Positions 35,010-43,476 of a DNA stretch of 64,000 bases are shown here, in pieces (within the stretch, counting starts at the first letter, position 1; every line of letters begins with the position of its first letter). The position numbers were made by a program, and so were the translations under genes. The notes under the pieces were generated by a model, which was not told the origin of the DNA, ran no database searches, and was given only the letters and a program-made list of their open reading frames with translations. Where the stretch lies: assembly GCF_902491285.1 (NCBI RefSeq), contig NZ_CABUHK010000015.1, forward strand, positions 13,907 to 77,906, written 5' to 3'. The stretch is from an uncultured Bacteroides sp. GTDB taxonomy: Bacteria > Bacteroidota > Bacteroidia > Bacteroidales > Bacteroidaceae.

Positions 35010-37697
35010 CTACAATCCATGAATGGTTTTCATCAATTGTTCCCCCAAGCCGATGGTATATCCCTGAGATACGAAAACCACACGGTTGAATGTATCGGCG
35101 ATAATAAACATAGGAAGCATATTCTGATTGGAGAGATTCATAGATTTAGCGATTTGTTTCTGAACACTATTATCCATATCTATGCCATAAGTAATGGTAG
35201 ACGGTAATCCTTGAAACTCAGCGGCATGAAACTTATTGTATTGTTCTTCAGATGGAAAAAGAAGAACCATTTTCCGCCCCCATTTCTCAAAGTCACTGCC
35301 CAAGGCAGCTATATCTCTTAGTGCATGATTAGTAGGCTCCTGCCCCACTCCTAACACACCGACAATAAAATAACCTCTCCCACAAGTTTGAAGAAGACTT
35401 TGCGCTGTAGATAAGCTATCGCCCGATATAGGAGTATAAAGCGATTCCGAATTGAAGTTTCCGATTACCTGTACCTGTTCTTCACTTTCTCTCATCACTA
35501 AATCGACGGTTGTTGTCTTTTCCGGTTCTATGGTAAAAAAAGTGACTTTTGAGAGCACCGCACCACTTGCCATACGCGTTCCGGTGACCAACATATAATA
35601 ACCTGAATCTAATGAAGTGCCATTTTTCAACAGATTTGTCCAAGTAGTACCCGCACCCATGTCTGCGTCCCCTTCCTCATAATTCAACAACTGAAATACT
35701 CCATCCTTGAATTTGGAAAGAGTAAAATGAGAATAATACTTTGGATCAGGCAACGAACTGATAGGTTTATAAGTCGCACGCAATATCCCAACAGGAATCT
35801 GCGCCTGGCTATTTGCTACAAAATCCACATCGAACGTACGCCCCTCTTTATCTACATATTGCGCTTTTCCCGTCACTTTATCTATCTTGGCAGGTATGCC
35901 TAAAGAACGAGCCATCGCAACAAAGAAAATATCACGCGACTTTTCATCCGCAACACGTGCTCTCCAAACTCCTATCGGAGAAATAGGGATTCGTTGAGAG
36001 TTCAATTCATTATCAATTTTAATCTCTTTCTTACACCATTCCACCAACCGGGAAGGTTCCTCTACAAACGCTTCCGCTTCTTTCTTCGGGAATGCTTGCA
36101 AAAAATAATGGCGATAAGGTGTCAACATCTCATTTTCTACACGAAGGTTGGCAATTTCCGCACCTGCCTGTACTCCCATTTTCTCCAGGTCGGGAGCTGT
36201 CATCAAACATTCTATCAGATTAAGTATGGATACATCCCGCCAATCTTTAGCAGAAAGTTGCCGCAACAATGCCAAAGCATAGTCTTCTCTCTTCTGTCCG
36301 GCAGCCATTTCCAGAAAAACAAGCAATGTGTGATAGTTTCCCCGGGAAGCAACCAACATCTTCGCCATCGTCTCCCTGTCGGTATCACTCAGATTGAACC
36401 GGGAAAGCGTATCTCTCGCATGTTCCTCAGTCATCATGGTAGAAACATAAGCATTGCGGATAGAATCTTCTAAAGCCAGCCGGCAATCGTTTTCCTTGCG
36501 TTGCTCCGGAGTTACTTCCGGCAAGTTAGCCCCTTCTATCGGAGGCACAATCTCCAAATCAAATGTAGATGCTTCTCCTTCTTTCTTATCCAATACAAGA
36601 GTTAACCTGTCTTCTTTACCAAAAGATAATTTAGAAAAACCAAACGCCCCCTTATCGGAAGCCCATACCAGCATATCCCCTCTTCCGGCTGTCAACGAAG
36701 CGTGACCGTCCGCATCGGTATATTTGGTGGCTACCGTATAGAACTCAGCATAATTATATACTTTAAAATCGACTCTGGCACCGGAGACAGGACGCCCGTC
36801 CGTATCTGTCACCGTCACTACTGCCTTTGCGGTAGGAGCATAATTATCAATTACATTAATCTCAGTATAATTCGGAGTCTCAAGCATAATCTCTTCCGGC
36901 CCGTTATAACGCCCGAACACCTTCGTATGCATCAACATCCCCCGACTTGCAGGCGCATTGAACCATCCTAGATTCAAAACAGGTTCCGGTTCACAAGCTC
37001 CAAGGAAATACCACTTACCATCAGCCCAAGCCTCTACCCATGCATGATTATCATCAGTATGCGCCCAACGGGGAGTGTAAACCTGACGTGCAGGAATCCC
37101 TACTGAACGTAGCGCAGCAACCGTGAAAGTAGATTCTTCCCCGCAACGCCCATAGGCTGTTTGCACCGAAGCCAGCGGTGAACTGGTACGGGCATCACTC
37201 GGGCGATACACCACTTTCTCATGGCACCAATGGTTCACCTCCAAAATCGCATCTTTCATCGAAAGACCTTTTACCCGCTCCTTCAACTCTCCGTAAAAGA
37301 CCTTGCGGGATTCATCCAGATTCTCGTTATTCACACGGACAGGCAGCACAAAATGCCGGAATAACTCATCAGTAACAGTCTTTCCCCAAGGCATCTCATG
37401 GCGAGCCTGCTCAGAAAGACGAATATTTGCCAAATAATATTTTCCGTGATAATCCGTTATATCCCCAATCGGCATATACGCATACAGAAACATCAAGGCT
37501 TCACGTTCCGAAAGAGTCAAAGTGCTATCCGAAAAGATAGAGAACAGCTCCCCATCAGGGAGAGCTTTCTGTTTCTGTTCAAAATCCTGAAGTACCTGAT
37601 TACGATAACCTTCTTCTTTCAGAAAGTGAGATCCACTGCAAGAAAATAATATAACAGAGAAAAATGGGACAAGCAGAAGATGGACAAGTGTTTTCAT
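35010..37697 (-). CDS. Transglutaminase-like lipoprotein with C-terminal thioredoxin-like region
   Basis: The 895-residue protein has lipobox VILFSC at residues 15-20. The transglutaminase core has Cys185 in YGRCGEES and His218 in DDNHAWVEAW. Where most members have Asp, the third position reads ACEPEP, so Glu may serve. A carboxypeptidase-regulatory-like Ig domain follows (GRPVSGARVDFKVYNYAEF). The C-terminal 110 residues resemble a thioredoxin fold. It is probably a periplasm- or surface-anchored protease or cross-linking-type hydrolase; the substrate is unknown. Confidence 0.82.
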   Translation of the reverse strand: MKTLVHLLLVPFFSVILFSCSGSHFLKEEGYRNQVLQDFEQKQKALPDGELFSIFSDSTLTLSEREALMFLYAYMPIGDITDYHGKYYLANIRLSEQARHEMPWGKTVTDELFRHFVLPVRVNNENLDESRKVFYGELKERVKGLSMKDAILEVNHWCHEKVVYRPSDARTSSPLASVQTAYGRCGEESTFTVAALRSVGIPARQVYTPRWAHTDDNHAWVEAWADGKWYFLGACEPEPVLNLGWFNAPASRGMLMHTKVFGRYNGPEEIMLETPNYTEINVIDNYAPTAKAVVTVTDTDGRPVSGARVDFKVYNYAEFYTVATKYTDADGHASLTAGRGDMLVWASDKGAFGFSKLSFGKEDRLTLVLDKKEGEASTFDLEIVPPIEGANLPEVTPEQRKENDCRLALEDSIRNAYVSTMMTEEHARDTLSRFNLSDTDRETMAKMLVASRGNYHTLLVFLEMAAGQKREDYALALLRQLSAKDWRDVSILNLIECLMTAPDLEKMGVQAGAEIANLRVENEMLTPYRHYFLQAFPKKEAEAFVEEPSRLVEWCKKEIKIDNELNSQRIPISPIGVWRARVADEKSRDIFFVAMARSLGIPAKIDKVTGKAQYVDKEGRTFDVDFVANSQAQIPVGILRATYKPISSLPDPKYYSHFTLSKFKDGVFQLLNYEEGDADMGAGTTWTNLLKNGTSLDSGYYMLVTGTRMASGAVLSKVTFFTIEPEKTTTVDLVMRESEEQVQVIGNFNSESLYTPISGDSLSTAQSLLQTCGRGYFIVGVLGVGQEPTNHALRDIAALGSDFEKWGRKMVLLFPSEEQYNKFHAAEFQGLPSTITYGIDMDNSVQKQIAKSMNLSNQNMLPMFIIADTFNRVVFVSQGYTIGLGEQLMKTIHGL

Positions 37698-37998
37698 ATT
37701 TATGTGTTAATTAAATAAACGAATCGTAAAATAAAGATGTATACTAAAAGTACACATCTACAAAATTACAAGTTTTTTTTAGAAAAACAGCACAAGTAAC
37801 TGTAAATGTATGTAATAGGTTTGTAATAACTGCCATGCCCAAACACCTCATAAAAAGAAAATTCAAAATAAAAAGAAGATTTTTATGTTTTACAGCATAT
37901 AAACCAAAAACATTTTGTATCTTTGCAGTGTTAATAAAGAAAACAAGATGTAAAACCGCTCTTCAAAACGTGGAGGGCAAAAAAAGAGGAAACAAATT
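37698..37998. other. Divergent intergenic region between the transglutaminase-like and 45-residue genes
   Basis: This 300-bp gap holds a minus-strand -7 candidate (CAAAATTA, 37761-37768, reading TAATTTTG) for the transglutaminase-like gene and a plus-strand TATCTTTG (37918-37925) for the small gene. No reading frame or RNA gene is seen. Confidence 0.5.
37918..37925 (+). promoter_or_regulatory. -7 box of the 45-residue gene
   Basis: TATCTTTG, followed by a leader of about 70 bases to the ATG at 37999. Confidence 0.6.
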
Positions 37999-38136
37999 AT
38001 GAAAAAGAATGCAAATGAAAAGATTATGATGTTACAGTACCGTATTAAACGCTATCAAGCAATGGGAAATGGTGCAATGTGCCAAACCCTGAACGGTAAA
38101 CTTCAAAAACTGCTGTCACAGCAGGTTGCCATGTAA
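37999..38136 (+). CDS. Small basic protein, 45 residues
   Basis: The frame reads MKKNANEKIMMLQYRIKRYQ and ends LLSQQVAM. It is helical, basic and amphipathic, without signal peptide or membrane helix. Support for a real gene: its own TATCTTTG promoter, an A-rich Bacteroides-type leader (GAGGAAACAAATT before the ATG) and a strong terminator (38164-38195) just after. Function is unknown. Confidence 0.7.
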   Translation: MKKNANEKIMMLQYRIKRYQAMGNGAMCQTLNGKLQKLLSQQVAM

Positions 38137-38163
38137 ATAAACACACTAATTATATTAATTTGG

Positions 38164-38195
38164 GCGAGGAACTTTCAAGTATCCTCGCTTTTTTT
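38164..38195 (+). terminator. Terminator between the 45-residue gene and the C1 peptidase gene
   Basis: GCGAGGA (38164-38170) pairs with TCCTCGC (38182-38188), followed by seven T. Confidence 0.85.
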
Positions 38196-38196
38196 A

Positions 38197-38204
38197 TACT
38201 TTTG
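38197..38204 (+). promoter_or_regulatory. -7 box of the C1 peptidase gene
   Basis: TACTTTTG, directly after the terminator and 30 bases before the ATG at 38235. Confidence 0.55.
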
Positions 38205-38234
38205 TGGTATGAATGTAATAAAACACATAATATC

Positions 38235-39413
38235 ATGAAGAAATTTTTGATTTCGGTTGCGTTGCTTCTGTCAACTGTAACCCTTTTTGCGCAAACACCC
38301 GGTTATGAATTCACAACCGTTGTATCCCACAAAACAACTCCCGTCAAAGATCAGGGTTCTACCGGAACTTGCTGGTGTTTTGCCACCACCTCTTTCATGG
38401 AGTCCGAACTACTACGTATGGGAAAAGGAGAATATGATCTCTCGGAAATGTATATCGTCCGTCAGAAGTACATGAACCAAATGGAAGATAATTATCTCCG
38501 CCGCGGAAAAGGCAGCATCGGCGAAGGAAGTCTGGCACATACATTCACAAATGCCTATAAACAAGTAGGAATTGTTCCTGAGGAAGTTTATTCCGGTTTG
38601 CTCAACGATACAAAAGACCATAATCATGGAGCATTGACACGTTATTTCAAAGCTTTGGTGGATGCTAACATCGCCTCGAAAAAGCGGACTCCGGAATTTT
38701 ACGCCCTCATCAATAACCTGTTCGATACTTACTTGGGCAAGCTTCCCGAAAAATTCACCTATAAAGGAAAAGAATATACTCCCCAGTCTTTCACTGAAAG
38801 TCTGGGATTGAATATGGATGATTATATAGAACTGACCAGTTTCACCCATAAACCCTATTATGAAACGTTTTCACCCGAAGTACCTGATAACTGGGAAAAC
38901 CAGCCGATGTATAATCTTCCACTGGATGAACTGATGGAAGCCATCGACCACGCACTGAACAACGGATATACCGTATGTTGGGACGGTGATGTCAGCGAAC
39001 AAGGCTTCTCGTATAAGAACGGAGTTGCCATCAACCCGCAGGTGGAAGATGTGAAAGACTACTCTACTACCGACCGTGCACGTTTTGAAGCAATGCCCAA
39101 GTACCAACGTATGGAAGAGGTGTTCAAGTTCGACCATCCCTATCCGGAAATCAACGTAACGCCCGAAATCCGCCAGGAAGGTTACGAGAAATTTGTGACG
39201 ACTGATGACCACCTGATGCATATAACCGGTATTGCAAAAGATCAGAATGGTACTAAATACTACATTACCAAAAATTCCTGGGGAGCAGACGGCAACAAGT
39301 TCGGCGGATATCAGAATATGTCCGAAAGTTATGTACGCGCCAAAACAATCAGCGTCATGGTACATAAAGACTCTCTGCCAAAGGGACTGAAAAAGAAACT
39401 CGGTATTAAATAA
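38235..39413 (+). CDS. Exported C1-family cysteine peptidase (aminopeptidase C/bleomycin hydrolase type)
   Basis: The 392-residue protein has a signal peptide (1-20, ending LFAQ). The papain-like nucleophile is Cys46 in GSTGTCWCFAT. The catalytic His is in HLMHITGIAKD and the Asn in YYITKNSWG. Length and layout fit the PepC/bleomycin hydrolase group, here exported rather than cytoplasmic. A start at 38160 is rejected because it would cover the promoter and terminator. Confidence 0.9.
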   Translation: MKKFLISVALLLSTVTLFAQTPGYEFTTVVSHKTTPVKDQGSTGTCWCFATTSFMESELLRMGKGEYDLSEMYIVRQKYMNQMEDNYLRRGKGSIGEGSLAHTFTNAYKQVGIVPEEVYSGLLNDTKDHNHGALTRYFKALVDANIASKKRTPEFYALINNLFDTYLGKLPEKFTYKGKEYTPQSFTESLGLNMDDYIELTSFTHKPYYETFSPEVPDNWENQPMYNLPLDELMEAIDHALNNGYTVCWDGDVSEQGFSYKNGVAINPQVEDVKDYSTTDRARFEAMPKYQRMEEVFKFDHPYPEINVTPEIRQEGYEKFVTTDDHLMHITGIAKDQNGTKYYITKNSWGADGNKFGGYQNMSESYVRAKTISVMVHKDSLPKGLKKKLGIK

Positions 39414-39432
39414 AAAATATTCTCCAAATAGA

Positions 39433-39472
39433 TAGGGCGACAAAGTATCACTACTTGATCGCCCTATATTTT
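39433..39472. terminator. Bidirectional terminator between convergent genes
   Basis: TAGGGCGA (39433-39440) pairs with TCGCCCTA (39459-39466), with T-rich sequence after it; it lies between the C1 peptidase and the minus-strand gene below. Confidence 0.8.
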
Positions 39473-39502
39473 TATTAACCTACTATTAAAAACCTCTTTG
39501 CT

Positions 39503-40204
39503 TTATTTCTTTCTCAACGTCACATCACTGATTTCTACAACACCACCTTTATTCTGAGCAAGAATGGCTACATAACAGTCTTTCAGGATAGCAGCGTCAT
39601 CGTCCGTATCGGCAACTTCCAAGGCTGCATTAGATTTCTTGCTGCTAATGGCATTTACCACTTGTCCCATATCGTAGTAAACTACTACTTTAGTCCATTT
39701 ATCAGCATCTTTAATCTTGAAGTTGTATTGTGCCCCCGAAGCATTCGGCTGAGAATCGGCATCATAATCCCGACGCATGAAGAACGTAGTATTGTACTTG
39801 CCATTATCATTCTTCTCTTCGTTAGTCTGCTTGATATACACACTCACCGGAGTACCCGCTTCTTTGGCCTTTGCGTAGAAAGTAAGCACATAGATACCTT
39901 TTTCCAATCCGTCCGTAACACGCTGTCCCACAAACGCCTTGTACCAGGAAGTATTCTTTGCAGCACCCGAATTATCTATTTTCATAGCATTGGGATACTT
40001 GGCATCACCGGTTTGCTCCCACGCAATAGTAGTCGCTCCGTCAGCTTCATTATTCATGATAAACCATTCGCCTGCGGTAGCTTTATTGGCATTGGTCACC
40101 TTGTTGGTTACTTCTGTGGCGAATTTCTCGTTTTTAATCAGGTTCTGAGCACTTACGCTTACTCCTGCAATAGCCAAAAAGCTGGCAAATAATACTTTTT
40201 TCAT
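39503..40204 (-). CDS. Exported beta-sandwich protein, probably carbohydrate-binding (DUF4627-like)
   Basis: This 233-residue protein has a signal peptide (1-19, ending SVSAQ) and then a single galactose-binding-like beta-sandwich (NLIKNEKFATEV ... GIYVLTFYAKAKEAG ... DVTLRKK). The pattern is that of lectin-like modules and of the Bacteroides family DUF4627; the name is a judgement by eye. It lies 61 bp after the heparinase-like gene on the same strand and probably shares its transcript, so it may bind the same glycan. Confidence 0.65.
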   Translation of the reverse strand: MKKVLFASFLAIAGVSVSAQNLIKNEKFATEVTNKVTNANKATAGEWFIMNNEADGATTIAWEQTGDAKYPNAMKIDNSGAAKNTSWYKAFVGQRVTDGLEKGIYVLTFYAKAKEAGTPVSVYIKQTNEEKNDNGKYNTTFFMRRDYDADSQPNASGAQYNFKIKDADKWTKVVVYYDMGQVVNAISSKKSNAALEVADTDDDAAILKDCYVAILAQNKGGVVEISDVTLRKK

Positions 40205-40265
40205 CTTACTGCAATTTAATTAATTATACCATTTATTTCTTCTAACTTTTTAAATCTTCTCAATT

Positions 40266-42200
40266 CTACTTCACCTGCTGAATAACAAAACCATATTTAC
40301 CGCTCACTTTTTTCTCTTCTGTCTTTAGCGTGATACGGTAAATCTCCTTGCCCCACACATTGGACAGACGCGGATCATCCAACTTGATTGTTTCCAATCC
40401 GGCTTTAAACTGAGACGGATAATGCATTTCAACCTTTTGTCCCTTTACCTCAATCTGAATCTTTCCGGCTGACGGAAACGTTACATTTCCCCAAGTTAAG
40501 AAATTCACCTGATTAGGTTCAATAGCCTCATCCAAAGCATAAGCATCATTGATGATGAGTTTATTATTATCAAGCGCATAAGAGCGAACCCAACTCTTCA
40601 CTTTCGCTTCTGCCGGATAAGCGGCAGCTATATCCGTAGAGAAAACACGCTTCTTCTCGTTGCAAACGGTATTTGTCGCCTTATACTGCTGACCGAATTT
40701 TTGCGGCACACCGTTAATCATCGGCAAGTTGTGATAATTGCTTTGCATTGTCCAAATAGTATAACGGTCTTTACCGAATGTCTGTTTCGTATAAGTACCC
40801 ACACCTGCATCAATAATCACAGGAATCGTATTTACATATAAAGAGAATGTCCCTACATCATTATGGTTGTGGCTTTCATTATTGAATCCGCCTTTGGCAG
40901 CGACGAACATGCCATTCTTATTCTTCATGTAGCAGAATTCCGTTTCGGGATACCAGGTAACGTCCGGCATATCATGTTTCGAAGTTACTTTTGCCAAGTC
41001 ATTGCAGCAAAGCAAGGATTGAAGCGAACGGAAAGCATCATTCCCCATTGTAGCATACGGTTTACGGCCATTCAGCAAGTATGCTGCAAAATGCATCATT
41101 TCATCGCTGTTTACAGCTTTACCGAAGCGATAAATCAGCAGGGGATCGCCACCGCCCTTTGCCGAAGCATCGGCAAAATTCACTACCCAGCCATCGCCAA
41201 CGTATGAACGGGACATATATTCCCCCATGCGGCGAATCATCGGCTCGTTGAAAAGAGATATTTTACCGCCTGTACCATCGGAAAGAATTTGAAGATAGTC
41301 ATAGAGTTTTCCGGCAGCATGTCCCCAGTAAGATGTTCCCTCTTCGCAAGCCCCGTCGGATTTCACGAAATTAATGAACTTATCTACCGACTTCATGGAA
41401 CGATAAACCGCTTTTGCCAATTTATCCTTATTATTTTCCATCAAGAAGAAACATTGCAGGGCATTGGAGTTACACCAGGGATTCCAGTTATTGATAATTT
41501 CTCCCGGCTTCCAGTTGAAAGCCATCCACCACATTTCATCATCGTTCATATAAGGATCGAGGATGCGTTCTTTGATGGCTTTTCGCATTTGTAAAGATAC
41601 TACGGGATTAATTTTGTCGAACGGTTTACGGAAAAAATAGTGTACCCATGCCATTAAAGCGCCGTAACCACCCGAACCGAGGTCAATAATCTGTTCACGG
41701 AAGTCAGGAAGCGAACGTTTGCTGCTCTGGCGGGGTAGATGTGCGGATAAAACCCAAGAATTCATTTCGCAACTCATATAGGCTCCATTCAGTAGTTGGT
41801 CGATAAAACGTCCTTTACCCTCGGCCAATTCGGCAAGCATCAGAGTATTGAGTGCCTGGCGGTTGGCGTCATAAGGCACTTCCATCACTTTCCGGTTACC
41901 ACTACGTTCATATTCCAGATAGGCAGTGGCAGGAATCAGTTGCCATTTGTAGTTGAGAAGTTTCTCGCCGGCTTCAATAAGGCGTTGTTTGTTGGGGCCC
42001 ATCAGTGAATCCCAAGCGGCACGATCTGTATAAGCAGGATAAGGTATCCATGCTTGTTTCATCACTAACACGTTTTTCAACGTAGTTTCGTCTGCTGCCT
42101 TTTGCAGCATATTGCGTTCGGTATAAGCATTTGCCTTGAAAGAGAAACTTCCCAAGACTGCTACCAAAAGAACACAAAACAAATGTTTCATTCGATTCAT
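40266..42200 (-). CDS. Heparinase II/III-family polysaccharide lyase (putative)
   Basis: The protein of about 644 residues has a signal peptide (MNRMKHLFCVLLVAVLGSF). An N-terminal alpha/alpha toroid (NWKPGEIINNWNPWCNSNAL) is followed by a C-terminal heparinase II/III beta-sandwich. The motif FNNESHNHNDVGTFSLY holds the His/Asn/Asp cluster expected of this family. It should cut uronic-acid polysaccharides by beta-elimination; the substrate cannot be named. The start at 42200 is favoured by a TATCTTTG minus-strand -7 box at 42232-42225. Confidence 0.85.
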   Translation of the reverse strand: MNRMKHLFCVLLVAVLGSFSFKANAYTERNMLQKAADETTLKNVLVMKQAWIPYPAYTDRAAWDSLMGPNKQRLIEAGEKLLNYKWQLIPATAYLEYERSGNRKVMEVPYDANRQALNTLMLAELAEGKGRFIDQLLNGAYMSCEMNSWVLSAHLPRQSSKRSLPDFREQIIDLGSGGYGALMAWVHYFFRKPFDKINPVVSLQMRKAIKERILDPYMNDDEMWWMAFNWKPGEIINNWNPWCNSNALQCFFLMENNKDKLAKAVYRSMKSVDKFINFVKSDGACEEGTSYWGHAAGKLYDYLQILSDGTGGKISLFNEPMIRRMGEYMSRSYVGDGWVVNFADASAKGGGDPLLIYRFGKAVNSDEMMHFAAYLLNGRKPYATMGNDAFRSLQSLLCCNDLAKVTSKHDMPDVTWYPETEFCYMKNKNGMFVAAKGGFNNESHNHNDVGTFSLYVNTIPVIIDAGVGTYTKQTFGKDRYTIWTMQSNYHNLPMINGVPQKFGQQYKATNTVCNEKKRVFSTDIAAAYPAEAKVKSWVRSYALDNNKLIINDAYALDEAIEPNQVNFLTWGNVTFPSAGKIQIEVKGQKVEMHYPSQFKAGLETIKLDDPRLSNVWGKEIYRITLKTEEKKVSGKYGFVIQQVK

Positions 42201-42224
42201 GGTATTTTGTTCATTTAAGTATGG

Positions 42225-42232
42225 CAAAGATA
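42225..42232 (-). promoter_or_regulatory. -7 box of the heparinase-like operon
   Basis: CAAAGATA on the plus strand reads TATCTTTG on the minus strand, 25 bases before the ATG at 42200. Confidence 0.55.
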
Positions 42233-42307
42233 GTGTATCTCTATAAAAGTAAGGTGAGCAAATCATACGAACCTAATGACAAAAAAGTACATACTTCAAA
42301 AATCGTA

Positions 42308-43399
42308 CTATTCCCAGTCACTAAATTCGAAACTCAACTGTTCCCAAACACCATGCTGCTCATCCGCTTCTTCTTTCGGATTGGAAACGGAAAGTCCGAT
42401 GAGCCGGATGGGATGTTGCTCATATTCCACACTTTTCAGTAATTCTTTCGCTAGCGGAAGTACCCGGTCTAAAGTTGTCAACTCCTGCGATTGGGTCATA
42501 CTTCGGGTTATCTGACTAAAATCATGAAACTTGATTTTCAAGGTAAGTGTATTCCCCTTGAAATCTTTATGGCTGAGACGTTCAATCAATTCTACCGCTA
42601 CGTGATACAGTTCGATAATAACCGATGAACGGGCTGAAATATCCCGTTCCAGCGTACGTTCGCACCCAATGGATTTACGGATACGGACTGCTTCTACCGG
42701 ACGTTCGTCAATACCTCTCGCACATTCATAGTAGAGTGCTCCCACTTTACCGAAGTGTGCCGTCAACATCTCCAACGAGCATTTACGTAGTTGAAAACCA
42801 TTGCTGATTCCGAGCAAGTGCATCTTTTTAGCAGTTACGGGACCTACTCCCCAAAAAGATTCGATAGGAAGACGGGCGATAAAATCCAATGCCTGTTCCG
42901 GGTGTATGGTACACAGTCCATCCGGTTTGCGATAATCAGAAGCTATTTTTGCCAGAAATTTATTATAGGATATTCCGGCAGACGCTACCAAGTTCAGTTG
43001 TTCGCGAATCTTCTGTTTTATCTCTTTCGCTATATCTACGGCCAGAGAAATGCCTTTCTTATTTTCTGTTACATCAAGAAAAGCCTCATCTAAGGAAAGA
43101 GGTTCAATAATGTCCGTATATTCATGGAAAATCTCATGTATCTGACGGGAAACGGATTTATAAACATCCATCCTGCCAGATACAAATATAAGCTGGGGAC
43201 AAAGCCGCTTCGCCTTTTGTGAGGACATAGCGGAACGGACCCCATAACGCCGGGCTTCGTAACTGGCAGCAGCCACGACTCCCCTTTCTTCAGCATGACC
43301 TACAGCTACCGGTTTGCCGCGAAGTTCCGGGTTATCACGTTGTTCTACAGAGGCGTAGAAAGCGTCCATGTCGATATGTATAATCTTTCTCTGGAGCAT
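42308..43399 (-). CDS. dinB: DNA polymerase IV
   Basis: This 363-residue Y-family translesion polymerase has the metal-binding motif HIDMDAFYASVEQRDNPEL at the N-terminus and the second catalytic pair SLDEAFLDV. The little finger domain is in the C-terminal third. A minus-strand TAAGTTTG -7 box lies at 43424-43417. Confidence 0.94.
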   Translation of the reverse strand: MLQRKIIHIDMDAFYASVEQRDNPELRGKPVAVGHAEERGVVAAASYEARRYGVRSAMSSQKAKRLCPQLIFVSGRMDVYKSVSRQIHEIFHEYTDIIEPLSLDEAFLDVTENKKGISLAVDIAKEIKQKIREQLNLVASAGISYNKFLAKIASDYRKPDGLCTIHPEQALDFIARLPIESFWGVGPVTAKKMHLLGISNGFQLRKCSLEMLTAHFGKVGALYYECARGIDERPVEAVRIRKSIGCERTLERDISARSSVIIELYHVAVELIERLSHKDFKGNTLTLKIKFHDFSQITRSMTQSQELTTLDRVLPLAKELLKSVEYEQHPIRLIGLSVSNPKEEADEQHGVWEQLSFEFSDWE

Positions 43400-43416
43400 T
43401 TATTCAGTTACTATAG

Positions 43417-43424
43417 CAAACTTA
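43417..43424 (-). promoter_or_regulatory. -7 box of dinB
   Basis: CAAACTTA on the plus strand reads TAAGTTTG on the minus strand, 17 bases from the ATG at 43399. Confidence 0.45.
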
Positions 43425-43476
43425 CTATAAATCCCCGAATAAATAAAATATTTCTTATTGAGAATAGGTCTTCAAG

